In this document: one piece after another, positions 38,997 through 48,770 of the stretch
How positions within the stretch are numbered: the stretch's first letter is position 1
Layout: each line of letters begins with the position of its first letter
From: Copromyces sp. CBS 386.78
Lineage: Eukaryota; Ascomycota; Sordariomycetes; Sordariales; Sordariaceae
Length of the DNA: 64,000 nucleotides
Reading direction: 5' to 3'
Assembly (NCBI GenBank): GCA_030685235.1
Contig: MU839195.1
Coordinates: forward strand, 62,001 to 126,000
The notes under the pieces: generated by a model
Database searches by the model: none
Told to the model about the DNA's origin: nothing
The model's input: the letters and a program-made list of their open reading frames with translations, nothing else
Program-made: the position numbers and the translations under genes

Positions 38997-39658
38997 GAGA
39001 AAGTCTAACCGTACGGTCACGAATGTCTATCCGTACGGTGATCTACTTTTTCCCTCACACATATCCCTAACCCTCGCGCGGCCACAGATGTCACATGTAT
39101 TCTTTCGAAAATTTCGCCCAGAAATCTGGGCATTACCATTCTTTCATGCGTGACATCAGACCGCAGTGCCCAGACCAGATACGCACCTGTCACGGCTGTC
39201 AGCGATTGTCACAGCTGTTAACGATTGGCTGTCAGTGATTGTCACGGCCGTCAGCGACTGTCACGGCTGTCACGGCTGTTAGCGACTATCACGGCTGTCA
39301 CGGCTGTCACGGCTGTCATGGCTGTCACAGCTGTCAGCGATTGTCACGGCTGTTACGGCTGTCACGGCTGTCACGGCTGTCACAGCTGTCAGCGATTGTC
39401 ACGGCTGTCAGTGACTGTCACGGCTGTTAGCGATTAGCTGTCAGCGATTGTCACGGCTGTCAGCGACTATCACGGCTGTCAGCGATACGTGTGCTGTGTA
39501 GAGGTTTGAAATGGGCTGTAATCTGGGGGCTTGGCGCTCGCGGTACGAGCGGGACTGGTGCTGGCAGGGAGGGGATGGCAGGGTTAGGGATATGTATGGA
39601 AGAAAAAAGTGGATCACCGTACAGATAGACATTCGTGACCGTACGGTTAGACTTTCTC
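38997..39658. mobile_element. Short inverted-repeat element 4 with internal minisatellite
   Basis: A 662-bp element with ends GAGAAAGTCTAACCGTACGG and an inverted copy. Each arm has two modules of the form GTCTAACCGTACGG / GTCTATCCGTACGG. An exact 8-bp target duplication ATTTAAAT is at 38,989-38,996 and 39,659-39,666. It is GC-rich and keeps CpA sites, in contrast with the RIP-degraded Gypsy gag it sits in, which suggests it arrived after RIP or escaped it. It contains a 9-bp minisatellite and no credible gene. Confidence 0.9.
39186..39488. repeat. 9-bp minisatellite in short element 4
   Basis: About 300 bp built from the alternating 9-mers TGTCACGGC and TGTCAGCGA with point variants and occasional extra bases. 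Runs of three or more TGTCACGGC occur at about 39,294-39,320 and 39,356-39,385. Frames through it encode meaningless His-Gly-Cys repeats. Confidence 0.9.
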
Positions 39659-40559
39659 ATTTAAATATATAATACTGATATTAAGGCGGGCTTCCGTACT
39701 AATTATAATACCGCTTAGTCTAAAATTTTTAATACCTTCCTTAACGATAAGTAATTATTATTAAAGGGTTTCTAGACTAGTAAAATGATCTACGGAAAAG
39801 AAGACTTAATTAGTCTATTTAATTAAATTTAAATTATTTTCGGCTCTTACTAGAATTGGGATGTTGTTTTTAATAAGTTAATTTATATACGTTAGAAGGA
39901 TAGAGAACTTTTCGCTACTTTTTTAATTACTTTTAATGATAAAATATTAAAGGCGGGTAGTTATAATTGGGAGAGCCTTGCTAAATTAGTTTATTTTAAT
40001 TATATTTTTAATTGGAAATTCTATAATAAGTTCTTTACGGTAGATTTTTTAAAAGATTATTATGCTTATGTAATTAAAATATAATATTTTACGGCTAAAT
40101 ACGAACGGACTTCTAAGTTTAAAGAGGATTATTATAAGTACTTCCGCTCTTAAAAAGGGCGTTCTTAAGGTAGCGGTATTTACTTTCCTATTTCTAATAT
40201 TAATATTTAATAATTTAGTACTTTCTGTTAATAAATATAATCTTCTTTTTCTTCTACTAATAATCGTCCCCTTAATTACAATAGTAATATTATTATAAGA
40301 TTTATTCGAATTAGTACGTTTAATAGAAATTGTAGTAATTAGAGGCGAGGTAATTTAAATTCGGCTACTTTTTCTAAACGTATTAAATAGGTCTCTAATA
40401 AAGAATATTAGAAGCGTAGGGATAATAATTTATATTTCTACTACGGAATTTCTAATTATTAGGTAAATAATTACCTTTATTTACCTACGATCCCTCCTAA
40501 TAATAATAATAGCGGGGTTTATATTTAGGCAATTATTATCGAAGTTTTTTTATTTTTAA

Positions 40560-43500
40560 AGGACGATGATAAATAAAATTCCGTTTCCGAATAGGGAAAA
40601 GAGTAATTTTGGAGCGAAATCGGGCCCCGGAGCCTAAAAATGTATTAAATAAGGTAAAAGAATTTAAATTAATTTCATAATTTGAAATAGAGTTTATATT
40701 AATTTTATTTATTATTAACGACTGTAATTTATTCTACGCTTTTATTAATAAGGGTTATTAGTATTATATTACGATTAGTAAAAAAGTTATTAAAAATCTT
40801 CGGATTCTAATTATTCCTATTAAATTTCGTTGTATTAAGGGAGCTTCCGCAATTATAGAAAGAATTATTATTTAGGGTCTTATATACTTCCTAATGGAGG
40901 TTAATAATTATATTTACTTTATTTATATTTATATCGTTCTATTATTAAAATTCCCAATTATTTTGGGAAAATTATAATTAAAGGTTATATGTACTTATTC
41001 CGTTCTTTATAAGAAGTAAATATATATAGGGATTACGGATTATTAAATCTTGTACGTCGGTAAAAAGTAGGCCCTAGATATAAAATTTATAAAGGATATT
41101 AAGTCCGTTATTTATATAATAGTAATTACTTTCGTAAGTTATATCTAAAAAATTAGAAAAGAATTTAGGAGTAGAATAGTAGAGGAAGCTATTTACGCTA
41201 TAAATTTAAAAAATGTTAAAAAGGCTTTACGGCCGAAAATAATATATATTAAAAATTAATTCCGGAAAATAATCCTAAAGAAATATTATAACTTCTTACT
41301 TCTTTAGATAAAGTAAGAGGCTAATAAATATAACCCTTACCGTCCTAGAATCGATTATAAAATTAAAAAAAAAAAAAATAAGGATGGTAAAGAATTACTA
41401 ATTCTTTTCGGTCCGTTTTATAATATAATTTATAAAAATTTTTTAATTTTAAAGAAGATACTTAAGGATTTTTTAAATAAAGGTTTTATCTGTATTAATA
41501 GTTCGGAAGTTAGAGCCCTAGTACTTTTCGTATAGAACTTGGGCGGCGGTTTCCGCTTCTACTATAATTACTATACTTTAAATACTATTATATAAATGGA
41601 TTATTACCTTTTACTGTTTATTAATAAAATATTCCGTATTTTGAAGGGAGTTAAATAATATATAAAAGTCGATATTATTTAGGCTTTCTATAAAATTCGG
41701 ATAATTATAAGAGAAGAATAGAAAATAGTATTTCGGATATAATACGGGTTATTTAAATAATTAATTATACCCTTTAGGCTAATTAATATACTGGTAATAT
41801 TCTAGTAATATATTAATTATATCCTTTATAAATATTTTAATAAATTTTATACCGTTTATATAAATAATGTACTTATTTATATTTCGGGTATTAAAGAGGA
41901 TTATAAAATTAAGGTGCGTTTAATATTAAAGAAGCTCCTTAATATAAGCCTTTATTTAGATTTAAATAAGTATAAGTTTATTATTAAAAGGGTTAAATAC
42001 TTTAGTTTTATTATTTATGCGGATATAGGAGTATAAGCCAACCCCGAAAAGGTTAAGGTTATTTTCGATTAGCTGCTTCCTAACTTTTAAAAGGGCGTTC
42101 GTAATTTTCTTAAATTCGTTAACTATTATAGGATATTTATACCCTAATTTTTAAAGGGTCGTAGCTCCGTTAATAGTACTTACTAATAAAGGAATAGCTT
42201 TCGAATAAATTAAAAAGTGCGAAAGTACTTTCTAATTATTTAAAATACTATTTACGAAAGCCCTAATCTTTATAGAATTTAACCCCAATAAAAAGACTTT
42301 TTTAGAAATAGGTTATAATAGTTTCGTATTAGGCGGAATTATTTTATAAGAAATTAACGAATTTAGAAAGTAGGCGGTTATTAATTATTATTCGCGGAAA
42401 TTGAATATTACCGAATAAAATTACCTTATTTATAATAAAGAGATATTCGTAATTATTAATTGCTTAGAATAATAGTCGATTAAACTATAGAATTATAAAT
42501 CCTTTATTATCTTTATTAATTATTAGAATTTAGAATATTTTATAAAGATATAGCGGTTCTCTAAATAATAAATTCGTTAGGCTAAATATTTATTATAGTT
42601 CAATTTCGGTATTAAATCTCGGTTAAGTAAGGAAGGGGTAGTCCTTAATATTTTATCCCGCTGGGAGCAAAATATACTTACCGAATAGGATTATAAGGTT
42701 TACGACCTATAAATAATACCGAATTCCGTTTTCGAATTTTATAACCTACTTTGTATTTCCGTTTCCCGGGTTATTTATGCTAAGAAGGACGGTATAAAAG
42801 TATTTAAAAATCTAGATTTATAATAATTCTAGGATTAAACGGCCTTAAAAGACTCTTTATATTAATAGGTTAAAATAGTAATTTAAAATAATGAATAGTA
42901 TTTCGACCTTTCCCTAAAATTTAAAATATAAATTACTGATTATATTATTAATTTTTATAGTTGATTCTATTATTAAGGCTGCTTTTAGGTCTTTAGAGCG
43001 CCCGTCTATATTAAATCCAATTCCGTTAACTTTTCGGATTAGTTTTAACAGTTTAATACCTTCCGTACGATTTTTATTTAAGCTATATATAATTTTTATA
43101 TTTTTAGTTACCTAGGAAGAGAAGGTACTATAGTAGTATTTATCTAATATTTTTATTAGCTGCTCTTAAGGGTTTATATTTAGTAATTCCTTTGTAATTA
43201 TTATATTTATAGTTTTATAAAGGTTTGGAAAGAATAAAAACAAAGCTTTTTATAATTGCTACTAATCTCGGAATAATTTAATAGGGAAATTTAGATAAAT
43301 TTTATTATAGATTTTTTAAATTTAAATGATAATATTTATTTTTAGGTTATTAAAGACCGGTTTAGTAAGAATATTATCTTCGAATTTATATTTTTTATAG
43401 AGGCCGAATTTTGTATTAAGTAGTTTCTCTAATATTTCGTTAAATATTATAGTATTTTTAGATTTATTATTAGCGATCGGGGTTCTAATTAGATTAGCCG

Positions 43501-44345
43501 TTATTAAGTAAAATTCTGCGAATTATTTAATATTAAACGCCTTTTAAATACGGCTTATTACTTGTAAATTAATAGTAGTTTAAAGCGTATAAATTAGGAG
43601 ATTTATACTTACCTTCGAGCGGTTATTAATTATATTTAAAATAATTAGGATAAATAGTATTTAATAATTTAATTAATTATTAATAATTATATTAATACTT
43701 TAATCGGTATAAGTTTATTCTTTACTATTTATAAATTTAATATAGAATTTTTAATTTCTATTATTAAAGAGCTTACGAGCGGATTTCTACTCTTCTCCTC
43801 TAAAAAGCGAATTTATTAATTCGTTTCAAAATTATAGTAAATTATAGATTTATATTAAATTATTATAGTGGTAGCCGCTTAGTAGTAAGAGAAATTTGCT
43901 AATTAATATTATTAATTAATTAAGTACTTTTAAATTGGGGATAAAATTTAATTTAATTTTAAAAATTATAGTACCGATTATCCTAAGAAGAAATTAGATT
44001 AATTATATATAAAGTATATAATTTTAAAAGTCTTTTTTCCGTACGTTATAAAATTCTTTAGCTTCCTTCGAATTATTTATAACGTTTTTTATATAAATTT
44101 TTTATAGCGGGTAATTTAAAATCTATTATTAGGGTAAAAGTTTATTAGTAATTAGCCGTTAGCTATAGAAGTAGAAGGAGAATTTGAATAGTAGGTGGAA
44201 GAAATTCTTTATGTATTTACTAATTATAGGAGAGGGGGACCCGTCTATAAAATTTTAATTAAATAGAAGGGGTATTATAATTTTCCATAGGAATTTTTAA
44301 TAGAATTTAAGGAAATAAAGGTATTTAATAAATTTGAAAGTAAGT
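40560..44345 (+). pseudogene. Decayed pol of element F (PR-RT-RH-IN-chromodomain)
   Basis: The protease-like region is about 40,680-41,000. RT is about 41,450-42,160 and includes LGGGFRFYYNYYTLN (from the LRFCVDYRALN type) and VYINNVLIYISGIKEDY at about 41,850-41,900. RNase H is about 42,290-42,600 and integrase about 42,640-43,900. A chromodomain-like segment at about 44,235-44,345 reads KILIK-stop-KGYYNFP-stop-EF, consistent with the YLVKWKGY...TWEP core with both Trp codons turned into TAG. It is a Gypsy chromovirus by order and motifs and has no functional product. Confidence 0.83.
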
Positions 44346-46147
44346 ATAGAGCGGCGGATACTAATAATAAATTAATTAATTAATAAGTTAGAAATTTTCC
44401 CTTAAGGGATTTTACGAACGGAGTAAGGTTAGTTAATTACGGAATTATAGGAAAAGAATTGGCTTATAATATTAAAAAAAAATTAAAATTAATTAGAGTA
44501 AAGCCCCGAAAATATTAAATATTTTTTATTATTTCGTTACTTAATAAGTTTTTTATAATTTAATTAATATTAATTCCTATTTTCCTTCTTCTAATTAAAT
44601 TTATATTAGTAATAGTATATAAGTCGTATAGGGTAGGGCGAATATTTTCGGCGCGGAGTGGAGAGAGTAAGAATAATAGAAGGCGGATTTTATTAAATAG
44701 GCGAACGTTAAGGGGTAAATAAATAATATTTTATTATAAGAATTTATTAGGGCCCGAAGTCTTTTTAAGCCGTTTAGTGGCGGCGTCGTTATAAGTACGC
44801 GCTTGGCGTTTAAAAACGGCGGAAGATTTAATAATATTTTTAATAATAGTAATAGTAGTGGCGGGAATAGTAATAGTAGGGGTAGGGGAGGTAGTAATAG
44901 GGGCGGTAGGAGTAGCGGTAATAGGGGTAGGGGAGGAGGTAATAGTAGTGGCGGCTTTCTCTTCGCATTCTTTTTAATCGTTATAAGTAATTATTATATT
45001 ATTAAAATTGTATTAGACGGCAATATTAGTAATTTATTTAATAAACCCTATATATTTTTTAAAGGCCGCTACTTTCCTTTTAAATTTAACGAATTCGGTT
45101 ACCTAATTTTTAAAGATTTAAATTTCGGCGATTAAAGAAGATAATGGACCTTCGAATTTAATAGAAGAGGATTATTAGTAGGTTATAATAAATTCGGACC
45201 TAATTCGAATTTAAGAATTATTAGTAGAAGTAGTAAATATAGGAATGGATTGGGTAGGAAAGGATAAATTTATGTAGGGATATTAATATTTTTGGTTTCT
45301 TTTATAGTTATTAAATAATTAAATATTTTAAAAGCGGCGATAAATAATTCGCGTTTAAAATTTAGAACGTACTTAATTGTATATTAAGTAGTAAAAAATT
45401 TCTAAACTTATTTTAACGTTGGTTTATAAGTTTTTTTAGTATATTAGTATATTAAATACGTAATAATTATATTATTAGTAGCGGGAATAATATAATTATA
45501 CAGGTTAATTAAGTAATATATATATTAATTTAGGAGTGGGGCGGCGGCGGCGGCGATAATAGCGGTAATAGTAGTTTTAATAGTAGTTTTTCTATTGATA
45601 TTAATAGTAATAATATTCGGGCGGGCTTAAATTAATTTGGGGATAGTTCGGTAGCGAGGCGCGGGGGGGGGGGTTGGCGGAGTAGGGGACGATAATTAAT
45701 ATAATTACTATTATATATATTAAAATTATTAGAATTTTAAGAAGTCTTATATTATATTAGGGGTAGGGGTAAGGCTAAATATTTTAATAATTATAATAGA
45801 TTAGATTGGGAAATTAGCGGATAGATATAAGAGCGGGGTAAAATTAATAAGCGGCGTAGTAGTAATTATAGGAGTATAATAGTAGGAGAAAAAGAGAGGT
45901 AATAAGGGGGTAATAATTGTAATAGTCGTATTAGAAGGCTGAGCGATAGGGGGTATATTTATAATACGATACGATAATAGTTAAAGGAGGAAAGAGGAAG
46001 AGGGAGAAAGGGAGAGGGATTTATAAATAAATAAAATATATATTGTACGATTAGAAGGGAAGGAGGTTTATTATTTAATATTTAGAATATATATAACCTA
46101 TTACGGTTATATATTTAGTTATTTAATTAGAGGAAGGGGGGGGCTAA
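44346..46147 (+). other. Long 3' segment of element F, including a Gly/Arg-rich frame
   Basis: 1.8 kb between the chromodomain and the 3' LTR. It includes an open 110-codon frame at 44,803-45,135 (start not certain) whose first half is an RGG-type low-complexity region (RGRGGSNRGGRSSGNRGRGG), as in RNA-binding proteins. Its second half is hydrophobic and unremarkable, and the same frame continues past TAA as decayed sequence to about 45,270. Downstream are GGC/GAT/AAT-type triplet runs (45,540-45,610) and a G-rich purine strand to the polypurine tract (46,130-46,144). It could be an extra element gene, a captured fragment, or simply G-rich repeat. Confidence 0.4.
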
Positions 46148-46385
46148 TATTATAAGGCTAATGCCCGTAATTATATATTTGGTAATTATTAGGCGAACTG
46201 CCGTGCCGGTAACGCTGCTGTGCCGGCAACCCCTCCCTATAGCCCGTGTACCTGTACGTCCTTTGAAAAAGATAGCTAGCCAGCCGCTTGCTCTATAAGT
46301 ACCCTTCCTCTCTTTCTTTCCTCGTAGAACCTTATCGATCGTTTAGGCTAGCACCTGTGCCAACTGTGCTACACCCCTTATATTA
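46148..46385 (+). repeat. 3' LTR of element F
   Basis: A 238-bp LTR, same length as the 5' copy, starting TATTATAAGGCTAATGCCCG and ending TATATTA. Its right end is almost exactly the border between AT-rich repeat DNA and the gene island. Confidence 0.88.
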
Positions 46386-48171
46386 TACAAATTAGACTAT
46401 TAATTATTAGATATAATTGTATAGAATTAATTGATTGAAGAGTGTGTATAATTAATTCGCCTAGAAGGTTGGGGGGTATTGGAGTATCCTAGAAGTGCCT
46501 AGAATTTAGGGGGCTGGGCAGCTAACCTAGATTTAGTATAGCCAGAAACCTAGATATCCACCCTCTAATCTGACAGTACGCGTATTTCGGATGTTCCCGT
46601 TCATCTTGGGGTTGAGGAAGGAGGACGGATAATATTGAATGCAACGACGAGGATGAAAAGGGGAGTTTCCCCGACAACCTTGTTTCTGTTTTCTTCCCTT
46701 AAGGCCAGTTCGTTTCCGCAGTAGTGGTTTTCCCTTAACTGCCCTCTTAACGCGCATGGTCTGCAGCTGCAATCCTGCAACATTAAGGCAGCGTTAAGGT
46801 AGGCCAAGACTTTGGCTGCAAGATGGAAAGAGGTGCTTAACATTGGAATCGGGGGCTCTCCTCCTTTTCCACCTTTCTTCTTTCTTTCTCTTTCATCCTT
46901 TTCATCATCACCACTATCCTTTTCATTATCACCACTATCCTTTTTACCCTTTTTATTTTTACAATAGCTATCCCCTATATTATAGTGAGTTGTTGTGCTT
47001 AACCGCAGTTCTTACTGCACTACAGCTCGATTTTGAGCAGTCTGGCAGTAAGAACTGCTGTTAAGGATTTCGAAGATTCTAGCCTTCTAATTAGTCAGAT
47101 CGAAGATTTGGGGTAAGTGCAGGAGAAGATTCCATGATTCTTACAGCAAAGCTGCTGACCCTGCCGAGCGGGTGCCTGTACCGCGTAATTCTAAGCAAGT
47201 CGCCGTCCTATATTTACGCTATAGTACCATCTACCAAAAAATCGTATATATATTATCGAACTCTAGCCTAACCGTATTCCAGCCACGTCCCTATCTCCTC
47301 GCATCTTATCCGAAAAATCTTACTATTTCTATAGTAACACAAAAGTCTTAATTTTCGCCTCCTAATAAGACCAAGGAAATCTTATCTATTTATTATACTA
47401 TAAATCTATCTTCTTACTTAACCTACGAAATGTTATTAATAAGCAAGGTATTAAATATTGGGGTAATATTATTAATTTCATTAAATACAATACAAAATTT
47501 CCCCTTTTATAAACGCAAGGGAGCTTCTATTCAAACGGACTTCTATATACACTTTACCCAATTAAGAATTCGGGTAAACCTTTTCAAGACAAAATATCTA
47601 CGAATTTCAACCTAACTAATAAACGACCATTCTATACTTTCGTCTCTATTAGTATCAAAGATTAGAGGACCCTAACTTTTTTCGACGAATCCTCATATCG
47701 TCTCTTTCCGTTGACCCCTTGCCCCCGGGTAATTGCAGGTGGTTGCAGGGCGTACATGAAAAATAAGGTTTTTTTAACGAACGCAAAAAGGAGCAGTAGA
47801 GCAGTAATGCGTTATATCGTTACTGCGACCCGAATACTGCAAAAACCTTAACTGGTTAACTTCTTACAGCGGAAACGAACTGGCCTTTACCGCCATGTTC
47901 CAACCACATCCACATTGCAGCCGATTGTACACGGGAAATAAACGACAAAAAGGTAAGAAAAAAAACAAGGAAAAAAAAAAAAAAGAACAGCACGAATTGA
48001 CAACGTAGAGTTCTCCATGACTCCGTCATCATCAACCATACGTCTCCTTCCGAGCCAACGCAAACCGACAACGAACGCAAGGAAAGGTGGTCTTTAGTAC
48101 GCAGCTCATTGTTGCAACAAGAGATTACCTAATACCTAAGGTAGGTACCGCAGCGGGAGTATCAGGAGCGT
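46386..48171. other. Intergenic stretch at left edge of gene island
   Basis: Mixed sequence in which base composition returns to normal from about 46,440. Frames of 60-80 codons at 46,533-47,064 overlap each other on both strands and show no family resemblance, so none is called. A pyrimidine-rich TTTCATCACCACTATCC repeat lies at 46,895-46,945. A poly(A) run is at 47,970-47,984. A 20-bp inverted repeat at 46,999-47,064 is listed separately. Part of 47,200-47,700 is again AT-rich and may be an old repeat. Confidence 0.5.
46999..47064. repeat. 20-bp inverted repeat (possible hairpin or element end)
   Basis: The left arm TTAACCGCAGTTCTTACTGC (46,999-47,018) and right arm GCAGTAAGAACTGCTGTTAA (47,045-47,064) pair with one mismatch across a 26-bp loop that itself contains GCTC/GAGC. 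Similar CAGTTCTTAC/CTTACAGC words recur at about 47,130 and 47,866, so it may be the tip of an old inverted-repeat element. Confidence 0.6.
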
Positions 48172-48733
48172 GTCTAGGCTAGATGCCCCCTATCTAGCCT
48201 AGATCTGAAAACTAAACTTGATTGGACATCTAGCCTAGACATATCATCTAGCCTAGACGGTATTATCTAGCCTAGACGCTTTGGAGAAGACTTCTAATTG
48301 GTCGGATTTGGGTGCAAAATAGTAAAAGCCAAAGACCCCTATAAGGACCGTTTGAAGGCTATTATAGGGGTCTTTAGGTAGTGGTCATTATAGTAGTCGT
48401 TTGGGTACATAGGCGGGACTTTGACTTCAAAGTCCGGATCCGCGCGCGAAACTTTTCGCGCAACGGAAAAAAAGCTATTACCAATTAGAATCGAACTAGC
48501 GAGTACAAGGAAGATAGCGACGATAAAAACCATTGAGCTACTGGCCCAATTGATTGAAAGGAGGCTTCGTTCTTTCCTTTAATATAGGGTGGGAGGAAAT
48601 GAATTTTGGGAAAGAAGGAACTATCACCAAAATAGCTCTAACCAATCACAAGCTTCCATTGGGCGTCTAAACTAGATTAATTTGTCTAGGCTAGATCAAA
48701 CGTCTAGCCTAGATGAACATTTCTAGCCCAGAT
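48172..48733. mobile_element. Hairpin-rich element bounded by TCTAGGCTAGA clusters
   Basis: Both ends carry clusters of the word TCTAGGCTAGA or its complement TCTAGCCTAGA: six at 48,172-48,280 and three to four at 48,675-48,733, partly inverted relative to each other. Between them are three perfect hairpins: AAAGACCCCTATAA at 48,331-48,344 with its complement at 48,362-48,375, GGACTTTGA at 48,416-48,435, and GCGCGAA at 48,444-48,461. A pol III-like unit is also present on the minus strand. No target duplication was found. I know no named family with this layout. It is probably a non-autonomous mobile element. Confidence 0.6.
48466..48547 (-). ncRNA. tRNA-related pol III-like unit
   Basis: Read on the minus strand from 48,547. 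A box A-like TAGCTCAATGGT at positions 8-19 and a box B-like AGTTCGATTCT at positions 51-61 have the spacing of a tRNA gene. The 73-nt body is followed directly by CTTTTTTTCC, a T7 run that is a standard pol III terminator. The acceptor and D stems do not pair, so it is not a functional tRNA. It is more likely a tRNA-derived (SINE-like) promoter or tRNA relic carried by the surrounding element. Whether it is transcribed is inference. Confidence 0.5.
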
Positions 48734-48770
48734 GGCTGCCTTATTTTCCCGCTATGGTAGGTATTCTGTA

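Larger units (their letters stand above)
38480..40560 (+). pseudogene. Decayed gag of element F (interrupted by short element 4)
   Basis: The Gag frame continues on both sides of the insertion at 38,997-39,658. After it, the sequence reads NWESLAKLVYFNYIFNWKFY and on to a zinc knuckle at 40,433-40,474 with CX2CX4HX4C spacing. All four ligands are replaced by tyrosine codons and one internal codon is TAG. Stops are frequent and limits approximate. Confidence 0.75.
38242..46385 (+). mobile_element. Gypsy/chromovirus-like LTR retrotransposon F
   Basis: An 8.1-kb element with two 238-bp LTRs (38,242-38,479 and 46,148-46,385). It has recognisable gag, protease, RT, RNase H, integrase and chromodomain-like segments on the + strand, and short element 4 inserted in gag. 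It is the last repeat before the gene island. No convincing target duplication is visible (ATATA on the left, TACAA on the right). The 1.8 kb between the chromodomain and the 3' LTR is unusually long. Confidence 0.87.

Noticed and set aside
39186..39488. Cysteine/histidine-rich peptide gene
   Set aside because: The HGCHGC peptides come from the 9-bp minisatellite and occur in several frames and on both strands.
38237..46390. Target duplication for element F
   Set aside because: ATATA on the left and TACAA on the right do not match even allowing transitions. LTR lengths agree, so the element is kept without it.
48466..48547. Functional tRNA gene
   Set aside because: Boxes A and B and a T-run are present, but the acceptor and D stems do not pair, so only a tRNA-derived unit is claimed.
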